Assembly: GCA_023014485.1 (NCBI GenBank)
Contig: JAJOZX010001072.1
Span: 207,001 to 271,000 of the forward strand
Direction: 5' to 3'
DNA from: Bathynomus jamesi
Taxonomy: Eukaryota > Arthropoda > Malacostraca > Isopoda > Cirolanidae
DNA length: 64,000 nt
Shown here: positions 20,917-32,039 of the stretch, in pieces
How the letters are laid out: every line of letters begins with the position of its first letter
How positions within the stretch are numbered: the first letter of the stretch is position 1
Made by a program: the position numbers and the translations under genes
Notes under the pieces: generated by a model
The model's input: the letters and a program-made list of their open reading frames with translations, nothing else
What the model was told of the DNA's origin: nothing
Database searches by the model: none

Positions 20917-21821
20917 CAGGGCGTCCCAAAAAAATGTATACACACTTTAAATACTTATAAAGGCAGTGTTTATTAAAATACATTTCATTTTCAAAATGTA
21001 ATAGAATCTACAGACATTATTTAATTGTTTTGTCAACGCCTGTTTTCAAACTGACGTCCGTTCTGGTCCAGGCACTGCTGATAACGCGAAGCAATGAAAT
21101 CGCAAACATCACGAAACATTTCGTTTGGTATTTGTGTGCATTCTCGTTCAATGGCTGCTCTCAATTCAGCGACTGTTGCAGGTTTTATAGCGTAGACTTT
21201 GTCTTTTAAGTATCCCCATAAAAAAGTCTAGTGGTGTGAGGTCTGGTGAACGCGGAGGGTATTCTACGAAACCCCTTCGTCCAATCCACATCCACATCGT
21301 GCCAAGTACCACTCGCAATACTCCACTCTTCGGTCCGGATCATCTTCATTAATAGCATGGACTAATCTTGGAATGTAACTTTTCCATTGACAGCGCTCAA
21401 AATGCGTTGGACAGACGATTCTGAAATTCCTACCTCACGACTCGCTTGCCGCACAGATTTTCTTGGACTTTGGTGATACGTTTCCAGTACTCTTTCTTGC
21501 TTTGTGGGGCTTGTCGATGTCCGTGGTCTTCCGGAACACTTCTTGTGGACATTCTGAACAGTTCCATCGGCTTCAAACTTATCTCTAATTCGAGTGATGG
21601 TAAGTCGCGTTGGTGGATCTGTTTGAAACTTCCTCCCCTCCTAAACTGTCTTTGCACTTCAACTGCGTTTTCACACTTCCAGTAGCATTTTAGAATGAAT
21701 TTCCTTTGTTCAAAGCTTAGTCTGACTGCCATTATTAATTCTAATGGGTTTAACTTGGAAAGAAAGAAACATCAATTGAGCTATCAGCTGTTAAAGTGTG
21801 TATACATTTTTTTGGGACGCC

Positions 21822-21824
<3 letters not shown>
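20917..21824 (-). mobile_element. internally deleted Tc1/mariner element 2
   Basis: Terminal repeats CAGGGCGTCCCAAAAAAATG at both ends (about 34 bp), in a TA array. A minus-strand transposase remnant lies within. Confidence 0.85.
21030..21732 (-). pseudogene. mariner transposase remnant, core deleted
   Basis: ATG at 21732 gives MAVRLSFEQRKFILKCYWK. After frame changes, RLTITRIRDKFEADGTVQ, GRPRTSTSPTKQERV and [14 protein letters not shown] form the HTH region. The reading then passes to a C-terminal segment recognisable as AFTRPHTTRLFYGD (from a PDLTPLDFFLWG-type block) and blocks near 21050-21150 that correspond to the tail (RYQQCLDQNG-type). The region with the first and second catalytic Asp is missing, and several frameshifts are present. 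Confidence 0.65.

Positions 21825-21884
<60 letters not shown>
21825..21884. repeat. (TA)n array
   Basis: Right flank of mariner element 2. Confidence 0.95.
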
Positions 21885-21889
<5 letters not shown>

Positions 21890-22520
21890 TAGGAGAAATC
21901 CAATGACAAGGAGGAATGTAAATGCCATGAAAAGTCTTCTTTAATGCGCAACGTTTCGAGCAATACGCTCATCATCAGGCTAGATAATAACAATATGAAA
22001 TTAGAATCAATAAATAAATGTGAACAAGACAAAATAATTTCTATAAAACCTATTCATTAAAAGCAAATTTTAAAAAGACTAAAAGAAGAGGGTTAAATTC
22101 AAAGTTATAAAAATTTACATATAAAATTACAAGAAATTTAAAAAGCTATTTTTAAATTACATATAGTAAATTTGAAATTAGTACACTGGAATAATTAACA
22201 CTAATACAATGGAATAATTAACACTACCTTTCAATGCTGGTTCCGAGGCACGAGTAATTTAAAACAAAACAAAACAGGAAACAAACTATGGGTTGGGCGG
22301 TTGGAGAGTTATAAGTTGGGGAGGGGGGATTATAAAAAATTGGGGAGGGGGAGGGGGGAGGGGAGTTGGGGAGGGGGGATTATAAAAAATTTAGAGGGAC
22401 AGCTGAGGAATCCACGTTTAGAGAAGGGGTCAATGTTTTAATATAAAGAGATTCCAAAATTCTAAGTGAGTTAGGACAAGAATATTAAATTGAAGCTTTG
22501 TAGAAGCAACCCGCATGACT
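21885..22520. repeat. repeat remnant with Penelope-like motif and G-rich repeat
   Basis: 21946-21979 reads, on the minus strand, CCTGATGATGAGCG, a short loop and GCTCGAAACG, resembling the terminal motif often seen in Penelope-like elements. 22310-22395 contains two copies of a GGGGAGGGGGGATTATAAAA block. No protein is encoded. Confidence 0.4.
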
Positions 22521-22581
22521 ATATATATATATATATATTATATATATATATATATAGATAGATAGATAGATAGATAGATAT
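22521..22581. repeat. (TA)n and (GATA)n microsatellite
   Basis: TA run followed by about six GATA units. Confidence 0.9.
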
Positions 22582-22590
22582 AGTCTAAGA

Positions 22591-22803
22591 CAGAGCTTTC
22601 CAAACTTTTAACGTTTGCGACAAACTATTTAAGCATAACAATTTTCACGACACATTAATTAATTTTTGTTATCAAATATCAAATATCAGATAATTTTTCA
22701 GTAGGTGGTTTATCTTGTAGCCGATTTTGTTGATAGAAAAATCAAAATTTTCAAAATACAAAAAACACTAATGTGTCGCGACACACCAGTTTGGAAAGCT
22801 CTG
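22591..22803. mobile_element. hAT-type MITE, 213 bp
   Basis: Terminal inverted repeats CAGAGCTTTCCAAAC, with an exact 8-bp target duplication GTCTAAGA (22583-22590 and 22804-22811). No coding capacity. Confidence 0.9.
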
Positions 22804-22811
22804 GTCTAAGA

Positions 22812-23328
22812 TAATATGAATGTACCTGTGATTAGAATGGATGCATTTGTGTTGCGTCGGGAAAAAACAAACTTGCGGGGCATCTTGCTCCTGAAGAATA
22901 ATGCACCCAAGAATGTCTACCATACCAACTAATGATAAATGTATTTGCAAGGATTATGGATTCGACCACTCATTGGAATATGATAACAGCATCAATATTT
23001 TGTTTTAAGAGGGATGAATGACGTACGGAAGTCTTGTTAGTACGTTCATCCTCCATATATTTGGCAGTAATGTTGCGAACTGCTCATACCCTGAGTGGGT
23101 GTATGGACGGAGTGATCTTTTGTAAAAAAACAGTGAAACGTTTGTTTCTCACCCATTACTTAAACTATTAATATATACACCTGAAAAACATATTGCATAT
23201 AATATATATATATATATGACTACGATGTGGCCATGCCGAAACTCCACTAACGCGACATTGGGTCTGGGTAGTAGTTGTATGGGTGGTCGTCCTCGGCGTC
23301 TAGGTGATGTAGCGACTCCTGCTTATGA
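22812..23328. other. no recognised gene
   Basis: Mixed sequence with a short TA run at 23200-23217. Confidence 0.45.
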
Positions 23329-23329
23329 C

Positions 23330-24273
23330 CAGTACTGGGATAGTTACAGAAAAAATTTAGTTAGTTAATTATCGGCTTCCAACTTAAACTTAATTATTTA
23401 TCTAGCTACAAGTTTTTTTCAAAAATATAGTCATTAACTTGTAGCTAACTAAGTTTAAAACTCGGTTAAAACTCAGTTATAAAAAACTTAGTAAACCTTA
23501 ATAACTACAGAGCAGTGCAAAAATGGCAGTATTAAATAACTACTGCCCAGTATTCAAATTTGAGAGAGAGTTTTTCATTTATTTATCGTGTGTTACTAAG
23601 AAGTCAACCACAAGTTACATAAATGAAGTAGATTTTTGCAATTTTTTACTGCTCCAACCAGCCATTTTGAGGTCCAGTCACCTATGTAACTTGTGGATGA
23701 CTCCTAAACAGCATCAGATACAGATCAGTATTAGATCAGAGGTGAAAGAAATTTGAAACAGAACAAAACAATGTCTGATTTCTCTTAGTAATACTTCCTA
23801 TTGTACAGTATTTCATAATGCATTCCAATTCAAGCAAATTCGGTCATGTGTGGCATTTTCGTCCAACAGTGACGATATCAGCGTGCGAAACACCCTTTCA
23901 TCAGCAACAGAAGTGGCCGGAATGGAAACAGATCAAAAAGAAATCCGAAAAATTTTGGGAATTCCTTCTGCCGACTCTTCCAAAATTCAATCGGATAGTC
24001 TTTCTTGTACGTCCGCCCTTGCCTTCATGAAGTTGTCCAAGTAGCAACCCACTTCGTCCTTATTATTTTCTAATAATATGTGAAAATGCATACAGCCGCC
24101 CGTCCAACAGCAATGAATTTCTACTGTATACAGAAAGTATATTTTAATAGTTCGTTTTAAGACTCACGTGTTTGAATTCTGTCAACACATGTATCGTTGA
24201 TGCCATTTTATTACTAAGTACAAAACTTAGTTACTAATTAAAAACTCACTTATAGTAACTATATCAACACTGG
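23330..24273. mobile_element. hAT-like non-autonomous element
   Basis: Begins CAGTACTGGGATAGTTAC and ends AGTAACTATATCAACACTG, which are imperfect inverted repeats. Extra AACTTAGT/ACTAAGTT motifs occur near both ends. The flanking octamers (CTTATGAC and GTTAGGTC) agree at only five positions, so a target duplication is not proven. Interior frames look random. Confidence 0.5.
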
Positions 24274-24750
24274 TTAGGTCCTCCCTTACACAAAACTGTA
24301 GGTCCCCTCCGCTATATGATCTTTAATGTTACGAAAAAGGTGAAACAACCTTAAAACAGCAACATATGTATATACAGTAGTTGCAAAAAATGGGTTTCAT
24401 GGCTTGCTTTTTATTTTGTAAATTTTTTTTTTCGTTTTTTTACCATATGCAATAAGAAATCCGTTTACATAAAAAATAAATATATAGTTTCAATAAATTA
24501 CTGTTTATATATTGTAAAAACACGTTAAACATATTTTAAATATATAAAAAAGACTTTCTATGAACTTAGACCTTAGATTACAGCATAGGCTCAATAACTT
24601 TTTCATTTTCTTTTATATCTTAAATAAAAAATATAGATAAGCATGTAGCCAATAAAATAATTGCTAAATGTTATAAAAACAAAAAAAATTCTAGCATGCG
24701 TGTAAAAATTATAAAAGGTTTTATATTAATTAACGTTCGACCCAGGCTCT
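24274..24750. other. AT-rich, no recognised gene
   Basis: Nothing beyond A/T homopolymer runs. Confidence 0.5.
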
Positions 24751-24754
24751 CGAG

Positions 24755-25448
24755 CGGTGTTCAACTTTTTTTTGTGCTCGCGACCCCCTTTTGACATAAA
24801 AATTTTCTCGACTCCATTTCCCTAAATGATGGTGTAACCTACGTGAGCTGCAAAGACAGCTCCCAAACTATTTACTATGTGACAATGGAAAGTTACTAAG
24901 AGGTGGATACTTAATCCGTTCAGTGAAAGGGTGGGAGGGTCTGCTGAACTTGTAGGAAACTTACACGGTAAACTGACTGATGGGAATGACAACTGCTGGG
25001 TCTTGTCAGAAGAAAGTTCAGAGGACTTTTGTGCATTTTTGGATAGCACGGAAAAGCGAGTATCCAGAACTGATGTCTGAAACCATGAAAGTTTTAATTC
25101 TATTTGGAATCTCATATTTATGCAAATTGGGCTTCTCATCAATAGTTGCAATTAAAACAAAGCAATGAAATTGACTGTCTATGCGTTACTCCGTGTTTAG
25201 TCTATTCAACCGAATATAAGAAGATTAACAAGTGCAAAGCGGGCATAGGTATCACACTGAAAGACACACACAAACAGTTTCATATTGAGATTATGACTAA
25301 CAGAAAATAATTTTACATATTTCTGATTTTACACATTTCTGTAACAAAATAAACTTCACTTTTCCAGATAGTCTGATGTTTTTTGCTTAGCACAGAGACC
25401 TCCTCGCTGAGCAGTGAGCACCTCCCGCGATCATCAGTTTGAGAAACT
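24755..25448 (+). mobile_element. hAT derivative with ZBED-like C-terminus
   Basis: Ends resemble hAT termini: GCGGTGTTCAACTTTTT on the left and CAGTTTGAGAAACTG on the right. Inside, the plus strand from about 24895 encodes WILNPFSE, SEYPELMSETMKVL and LFGISYLCKLGFSSIVAIKT, then SIQPNIRRLTSAK, matching the C-terminal dimerisation region of hAT transposases of the ZBED5/SCAND3 type, with stops. The N-terminal two thirds of the gene are absent. Confidence 0.6.
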
Positions 25449-25630
25449 GTCCGTGAGGATATCTTATTCAGTATTTTCAACTTCATAATAGTTAGTAATA
25501 ATCAGGGACATGCCATATTCAAAATCCCAGTACTTCCTAATATGTAGTTAATAAATGTCTGTAGCAAAATGAACTGTACATTGTAATGTACATACACAAC
25601 AGTTTGCAGCAGTAATTATTGTATCGTACT
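25449..25630. other. no recognised gene
   Basis: Short AT-rich spacer. Confidence 0.4.
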
Positions 25631-25638
25631 TACCATTT

Positions 25639-25884
25639 GGTGCTGGTTAAGTATGCGGTCTACCATCTGAGTTCTGGTTAAGTGTGCGGTCTACATCATC
25701 TTAAATTACACTTTTATAAATGTATTTAAGGAAAGGAATTAAAATATAAGAAATTTATTTAAGAAATTTATTTAACCAAACTATCACGACTTAACCTAAC
25801 CAATCGTCAATGCCGTACAGTATAAAGAATCTTAATTGTGGTAGACTGCTCGAAGCTAGGTAGACCGCACACTTAACCAGCACC
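25639..25884. mobile_element. Merlin-type MITE, 246 bp
   Basis: Exact 8-bp duplication TACCATTT on both sides (25631-25638, 25885-25892). The ends GGTGCTGGTTAAGTATGCGG and CGCACACTTAACCAGCACC match those of the Merlin element at 28200-29914, as do the subterminal blocks, so it is an internally deleted derivative. It contains one copy of the AACCTAACCAATCGTCAA core. Confidence 0.9.
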
Positions 25885-25892
25885 TACCATTT

Positions 25893-27015
25893 TACTATTA
25901 GCAAAGTACCAATTTGTTTCAGTAGCTTGAGATAATTAAAGTATGTATCTTCAACAGTTAGATTTAATATGACCCTAAAATATGTCAAAAGAAGATTTAT
26001 TTTTTATATTTTTTGATCACTTCTAGGTTTACATTTTAAATAAGATTACTTCTGACAAACATTAAAAAAAAAAGCGGTCAATGTTTGTTTTGGCAAACGA
26101 GATTTTTTTTTAAGCCGAACACTTACACACCTGTAAGACACGCTATTTTCTTAAGCAACATTTTACAGCTTCACTTATCTAATATGAATGCAAAACATTA
26201 AATATTCAGGAACGTTAAAATGAGGATTGCAATCTATTATTCATGTTGAATTATTGAGTTCACCTTTCCTCTTTCCTAGTTTGATGGACAGTCATGGAAA
26301 TAAAAGGTGTCGCCAAAATAGTTTATTTATTTTTAATTTATATATATGAGTATACACGTTTAAGTAAACGTATCACAAGTATATTGAAAAAAATTACTTT
26401 TTGAAAGTTAAAAAAACGTTATTTTATAATTTTATAATATTTTGATAGTAAAATTTAGTTCAAATAACGTGTAAATGAAGATAAGTTTTATCAGTATTTA
26501 AATTACGTTTCTTTTTCTTCATGAATGTAGATTTTAAAATTAAAAGGCCTCGTTTGTTGTTAGTTAGTAACAGGTGTTCCTGTCCTATAGCTAATACCTC
26601 TTTGTAAGTCATTTCATACTTTAAGAAGTCTGGATATATATACAACTACAACCTATGTATATTCCATCTTTACAAGAGGAACCAGTAAATTTATTGCACT
26701 TTTGATGAAGACTGGCTTAGTTTCTGATTTACTTGTCCCTGTGAAGATGAAATATACACATAGGTTATAAAAACTGACTCATATAGAGGCGTTAGCTATA
26801 AGACAGGGACAACGCTTGTTAACTTTAGTATGGTTTCATTTAGGCAGAGAGAAGCGGGGTGGGGGGGTAATGAGGAATTGGGGATGGTAAGGGGGAAGGG
26901 AGGGAAGTGACAGAGTGCCAATGCGGGTGGAGGTGCTAACCCTCAAAGAAGTGGAAAATTGAATATACTCTAGACTCTAGAGTAACCTAACCTAACTAAA
27001 CTTGAAAATAATATA
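25893..27015. other. no recognised gene
   Basis: AT-rich. A G-rich patch lies at 26850-26935. Only short incidental frames are present. Confidence 0.5.
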
Positions 27016-27017
27016 TA

Positions 27018-27815
27018 CAGGGTGTTTCATAACATGTGGAACACACTTTCAGGATGGATTCAGGACCTGAAAACAATGAAAAAGTTTTTATAAACATATG
27101 CCCGAAATCGCTTTGTTTCCGAGTTACAGCCCGTTATGTGTTCCAGCGAGTATCCGCCTTCCCTTTACCGCCGCTCCTCCAACTCAACAGTTCTGGCGCT
27201 GATTGGTCTACCACCATCTGAAACTCGCTTGTTGAATGATCCTGTATCACCAAGATGCTCGTCTATTCTCTGAAAGGTCTTCTTATCTGGCAGACGGCGA
27301 TTCGAAAACCTTTCCGAATACAGACGTCTTGCTGCGCCGCATCACACTCGGCAAGTCCATACATGAGATGCATGTCTGCCATTTCTCTGTTTGAATAAGC
27401 CTCCATTCTCACTTCAAATGTACACTATCACTGAATAGCACAAAAACTTTTAAGTTTTTTTTTCACTGGACTGCACTTATTCACGGTAAGAAGTTACGAA
27501 TACGAACAGTGAAACACTGCGATGCACCTCTGACTGACTGATGGCTCTACACTCAACGATATTGAAACATGTCATAGAGTGTACGAAACATTACAATCGG
27601 CAAGGCCATACATGAAATAAGTCTCGTACACACTCACAAACATTGTCGGCAAGCAGTGTTCGTACACAGTTTGCGGAAAGAATTGCTGAAACACAAAACG
27701 GGCTGTAACTTGGAAACAAAGCGATTTCGGGCATACGTTTATAGGAACTTTTTTCAGTGTTTTCAGGTCCTCAATCCATCCTGAAAGTGCGTCCCACATG
27801 TTATGAAAAACCCTT
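27018..27815 (-). mobile_element. deleted mariner-like element 5 (DUF4817 HTH type)
   Basis: Long terminal inverted repeats (about 130 bp) start CAGGGTGTTTCATAACATG, with TA at the left. On the minus strand near 27400-27340 a peptide MEAYSNREMADMHLMYGLAE begins, the start of the DUF4817 HTH domain found at the head of many insect mariner-type transposases, followed by degraded sequence. A second copy of the YFMYGLADCN block occurs at 27590-27620, so the start of the gene is partly duplicated. No catalytic domain. Confidence 0.65.
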
Positions 27816-28191
27816 TATATGTGGGTGTGGGTGTGTGGGTGTGACGTCATACAATGAACTTTAGCGGCCGCCATTTTAAAAGATGATCATCTGATTATTA
27901 GAATCAGCACGGTGACCTACTGCTACTATGAATGTAGAGTAAAGATTCCACGACAAATCTATCATATTTTAGGTATAAGGGTGATATTACACCATCGAAA
28001 GTCGAACTCCCGACTTCAATCTTTATAGTACAATAATTCATTTATGCAAGAGATAAAACTCACACTAATTCACAAACCATCCCGGTTGACCATCATCTTA
28101 TTAAGACGCATACATAGACATAACTTAAAAATGACTGAGGAGTAAATAGAAAAACACCTGCATACAGTATTTATTAACACGGAAAGCAAGA
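27816..28191. other. no recognised gene
   Basis: Mixed sequence with a GTGTGGGTGTG tract at its left edge. Confidence 0.45.
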
Positions 28192-28456
28192 GATTATTTG
28201 GTGCTGGTTAAGTATGCGGTCTACCATCTGAGTTCTGGTTAAGTGTGCGGTCTACCATCTGAGTTCTGGTTAAGTGTGCGGTCTACATCATCTTAAATTA
28301 CACTTTTATAAATGTATTTAAGGAAAGGAATTAAAATATAAGAAATTTAGTTCAAGAAATATATTTAATTACAAAATTTTATTTATTAAAAGAAACCAAA
28401 AAAAGTTTGTAAAATTAAAAAAAAAAAAAATGTTTTGCAAACTCTTATATTAGGCA

Positions 28457-29458
28457 TTACTGTGTGTATACAGTGCGGATATCATTTAAGAAGGCTACGA
28501 ACAGATCCTCCTCTTCCTTTCTTAGCATTTTCCAACAAAAATGGTTTAAATGAGATTGTAGCATTTGCACAGGAATGCCCCTTTTCTTCTTTAAAATATC
28601 TATTTTTGCATCTAGCCAAGAACGTTCCATTGCTTGCGTATGTGCGCCAGTTGCAGGATCCACATAATGTCTCTGGTGATTAACCGCCTGATGAATATAT
28701 CCTAGGGTATTCAGGCAAGCATAAGCAGGCCACTCATCCGAATGGATAACTGATCCAACCTTGCATTCTCTTTGAATAATTGGTATTAAAGTGTCTTTAT
28801 CACGTCTATTAACATAGAGGTATCTGCAATCCAAGCCTTTTTTCAGTCCGAAAACCCAAGGACCATCGATTCGTGCTCCGTGATTCCTGTTATTCACAAT
28901 GTCAGCATCGCTATCTTCGGATGAAGGGGCATGATCGCCTGTTAATAGCCTTCCTCGATTGTATTTGCGTCGGCCTGCAAATCGTGCCTCGTCGATCTGT
29001 ATCGGTTCTTCTGCTGTGCCAACCATTTGCTCCCTAGTTGAAACTATGACTCCACATACTTCACGACACATGTTAAACCAGTCAATAACCGTAGGTTTGG
29101 AGATGCCTGTTAAAGTGACTGTAGTTAGCACTGGCGTATCCATAATGAAATAGAAGACTAATTCCAAGATTTCACATAACTTTAGGTTACAGTTTACATG
29201 ATTATTAAGATCTGTGTAATGAAAAAATTCATTCCCTGCTCTAACGGACCGCGAGGTTTGACATCCTTTCCGAGGGCATCTTAAAACAGGTCTGAATTCT
29301 CCACCTCGATCCTTCTTCCGTTTTTGTTGCATTGCGCTTCCGCATTTGTGGCACGGATCCACATTTTGGAGTGACTTTATCAGATCATGTTCTCTTAAAT
29401 ATGCAAGTGCTTTTTCTTCATTCACAATGATCTCCCTATAAAAGTCTTTCGCGAGCAT
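28457..29458 (-). CDS. Merlin transposase (ISXO2/IS1595-like), 333 residues, intact
   Basis: Uninterrupted from ATG at 29458. Residues ~36-70 carry a zinc ribbon (CHKCGSAMQQ and RCPRKGCQ). The ISXO2-like DDE domain follows: IQIDEARFAGRRKYNRGR holds the first Asp, SVIHSDEWPAYACL the second, and HTQAMERSWLDAK the Glu. GPWVFGLKKG, YVNRRDKDTLIPII, YIHQAVNHQRHYVDPATGAH match the usual Merlin/IS1595 blocks between them. Length and domain order are those of a complete Merlin transposase. A nested MITE 57 bp upstream of the start codon probably separates the gene from its original promoter in the terminal repeat. Confidence 0.9.
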   Translation of the reverse strand: MLAKDFYREIIVNEEKALAYLREHDLIKSLQNVDPCHKCGSAMQQKRKKDRGGEFRPVLRCPRKGCQTSRSVRAGNEFFHYTDLNNHVNCNLKLCEILELVFYFIMDTPVLTTVTLTGISKPTVIDWFNMCREVCGVIVSTREQMVGTAEEPIQIDEARFAGRRKYNRGRLLTGDHAPSSEDSDADIVNNRNHGARIDGPWVFGLKKGLDCRYLYVNRRDKDTLIPIIQRECKVGSVIHSDEWPAYACLNTLGYIHQAVNHQRHYVDPATGAHTQAMERSWLDAKIDILKKKRGIPVQMLQSHLNHFCWKMLRKEEEDLFVAFLNDIRTVYTQ

Positions 29459-29515
29459 GTTCTATTGAGAGCCGGGGTGCAAGCAAACAGTTTTTAATAG
29501 ATGGCTGAAATAAAC

Positions 29516-29788
29516 GGTGCTGGTTAAGTATGCGGTCTACCATCTGAGTTTTGACAGAATATTTTCGTTAAAACTAACGAAAATATCACGACTTAACCTA
29601 ACCAATTATCAAGGGCGTACAGTTGATCTATTATTAAATAGTAAATACTATTCCAGAAACAAACAATGTTATAATTAATAATAGATCAACTGTACGCCCT
29701 TGATAATTGGTTAGGTTAAGTCGTGATATTTTCGTTAGTTTATATTCTGTCAAAACTCAGATGGTAGACCGCATACTTAACCAGCACC
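29516..29788. mobile_element. Merlin MITE nested in the Merlin element
   Basis: Exact 8-bp duplication AAATAAAC (29508-29515, 29789-29796). Nearly palindromic: ends GGTGCTGGTTAAGTATGCGG, then TTTTCGTTA..TAACGAAAAT and the AACCTAACCAATTATCAAGG core, repeated in reverse after a short unique centre. Confidence 0.9.
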
Positions 29789-29934
29789 AAATAAACTAAG
29801 ATATATTAAAGTTTATCGTAGCCTTCACGGTTGCCTTTTTGGTAGGTTGGTTGGTCGCAGCTTAATTGTGGTAGACTGCTCGAAGCTAGGTAGACCGCAC
29901 ACTTAACCAGCATCGATTATTTTTTATTAGTAAA

Positions 29935-30324
29935 CTCACAAGTAATGGTGGAGATTGTTACATTCTCATTGCTTTCTATCATATAATAGACACAAGTCTT
30001 CCAAATATTCTGTAAGCCCTATTCCGTTTTCATTTTGTTCATATCTACACTTCATAAAATCGTCAATTAAAAATGTATAGGCGTGTCGAGAACGGTGTCA
30101 AAATAATGCATATCATGAACTCGAGCATTTAATAAAGATTTCAGGTTCAAGAAGGCGGCTATTTCAAAGTCAAACGAGGATGAAACGGTAACGAGTAGGT
30201 GCTAGTCCGTCTATAAACATTGTTTTTAATGAAGGTTTGTAGATTCGTTTTCCACATCAATCGTGTTTCAATGCAGGGTTGACTCTTATCGTGGCTCACA
30301 ATTAACTGCTCTCTGTTAAGACTG
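29935..30324. repeat. left half of an interrupted dispersed repeat
   Basis: 29990-30180 matches 61265-61440 (shared blocks AAAATCGTC and AAAATAATGCATATCA) and 30245-30310 matches 63690-63750 (CCACATCAATCGT). The minus strand gives a short peptide LIDDFMKCRYEQ, also readable at 61.3 kb. The right half of this copy is at 41666-41990. Confidence 0.6.
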
Positions 30325-30934
30325 CAGAGATGGGCAGTAATATATTTGATAAGTACTAATTATGTATTTAAATACAATTTGTATTTAAACACTGTATTTA
30401 TAAATATATTTTGTAGTGTACAACCCTTTTCTTTTTTATTTGTTTGACTTTTTAGTTATCGCTCTTTACTCTATTCTCACTCATTACTCTCGTTTCTCTT
30501 TGCGTCTTTACACGGACGCGGGCAGACGGGTAGCCGGATAGCGTGGCTCTCCATTAAAATTTTGAACAGCAAAGGAACTGGGGATAAATTACACACTATT
30601 ATTATTATTTACTGATTTTTATTTACGCCGAAACAGTTTGAACAAACGGAGAAAAGCGAGCGCGGACCCATCGTTAATATTTTATCGCGGAGAGAGAGAG
30701 AATTAAATAGTTTAAATTCACAATAACATACTAATAACGAAAACCACCTAACTAAGACACACTCCGTCCGAGGACTGAATTGGGGCATCCTTCCTTCTCT
30801 CAGCCCATTTCAGGTGTTGCCAACCAGTATTTTATATTCTTAATTTCAAACAAAACATTATTAATTTCTTGTTTACGTACAAACCATCATTAAATTTCTT
30901 ATTAAACATTATTATCATCCTTATTAAACAAAAC

Positions 30935-31943
30935 GGCTCTTTTCCGTTCTACCCCAGCAACAAAAAATGAAATTAGATATTATTTTTTACTGTAGTTTTA
31001 CTTGCTGAATTCAATAATATATATCTTATTTTGGAGAAATTAAGGATCTTTTCCGTTTGACTGCCGCCATTGAAACATAATTAAACTTTTTGTATTTTAA
31101 CTGAAATGTCTTGATGATACAAAATAAGTTACTTTATAAAAAAGCTTTTCTTAATTTCCCCTTCAAATTTTGTTTCTTATAAACAATTTTAATTACTTTC
31201 AAGATCCATGCTTAATTTTTAAGTTTTAATCGTGTACTCAGAAAAATAAGGGGATCACCTGAAGATCAGGGCCTCCAGCCTTCTTTAGTTAGCTTTATAA
31301 GACTAACTAACAAAAGTATCACGACCTAATCTAACCAATCGTCAAGGTCGTACAGTTAACCTAGCGATTGGTTAGGTTAGGTCGTGATATTTTCGTTAGT
31401 TAGCCTTATAAGGCTAAGTAAAGAAGGCTGGGGGCACTCACCTCTTATGTTTCAATGGCGGCAGTCAAACGGAAAAGATCCGAAATTAATAACAAAAGAG
31501 TTATAGTCCGTTTATTTTATTTAAAAGTAGAGATTGCATTTAAGATTTCAATAAAAATGTCCTTTCCTTTTTGTCTTCTCCACAGAAATTCACATAAATA
31601 AGAACCTATCATATTTCTAGATGTTCCCCAATTTCTCTTGTTCCTTTGTTTAGCTAAATCAACTGTACGCCCTTGACGATTGGTTAGGTTAGGTCGTGAT
31701 ATTTTCGTTAGTTAGCCTTATAAGGTTAACTAAAGAAGACTGGGGTAGAACGTTATTTCCTTAACTATGTTTATGAAATTCCATTTATCATCCACAATAT
31801 CTACAAAAGAGAGAAAAAAATTAATAATTATAACCATAACTAATTAAAGCACGAATACTTTCTCCAAAATAAAATATATATTATTGAATTCAGCAAGTAA
31901 AACTACACTAGAAATTGTTGCTGGGGTAGAACGGAAAAGATCC
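30935..31943. mobile_element. nested foldback element with proven empty site
   Basis: 8-bp duplication AACAAAAC on both sides (30927-30934, 31944-31951). The ends are GGCTCTTTTCCGTTCTACCC and GGGTAGAACGGAAAAGATCC. A second inverted pair, GATCTTTTCCGTTTGACTGC and its complement, lies at 31048-31085 and 31446-31490. A smaller palindromic unit (GGATCACCTGAAGATCAGGG, 31252-31440) sits within. No gene. Confidence 0.8.
31252..31440. mobile_element. palindromic MITE of the GGATCACC family
   Basis: Starts GGATCACCTGAAGATCAGGG; the right end is degraded. Related to the two copies at 57478-57675 and 57824-58021. Contains the CCTAATCTAACCAATCGTCA core and its inverse. Confidence 0.7.
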
Positions 31944-32039
31944 AACAAAACATTATTAAATTCTTATAAACAAAACATTAAATTCTTATTAGACATTATT
32001 ATCTTCTTTATTAAAAAATACCAATACACGACACTCGCA

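Larger units (their letters stand above)
28200..29914 (-). mobile_element. Merlin transposon, apparently autonomous
   Basis: 1.7 kb, exact 8-bp duplication GATTATTT at 28192-28199 and 29915-29922. The inverted ends start G(G/A)TGCTGGTTAAGT. The left end contains three tandem ~33-bp copies of GCTGGTTAAGT.TGCGGTCT plus ACCATCTGAGTT. It encodes one intact transposase (28457-29458) and has a related MITE inserted upstream of the start codon (29516-29788). Confidence 0.9.
30770..32036. repeat. dispersed repeat with foldback insertion
   Basis: 30770-30934 plus 31944-32036 together match 40935-41175, an uninterrupted copy in the same orientation. The break coincides exactly with AACAAAAC, duplicated around the element at 30935-31943. 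Confidence 0.8.

Noticed and set aside
23220..23330. Small structured RNA gene in a GC-richer patch
   Set aside because: No tRNA, snRNA or 5S boxes could be placed on either strand.
31300..31400. Telomere-like TTAGG repeats suggested by GGTTAGGTTAGG motifs
   Set aside because: Only two or three units occur at a time, always inside the shared MITE core, so they are not telomeric arrays.
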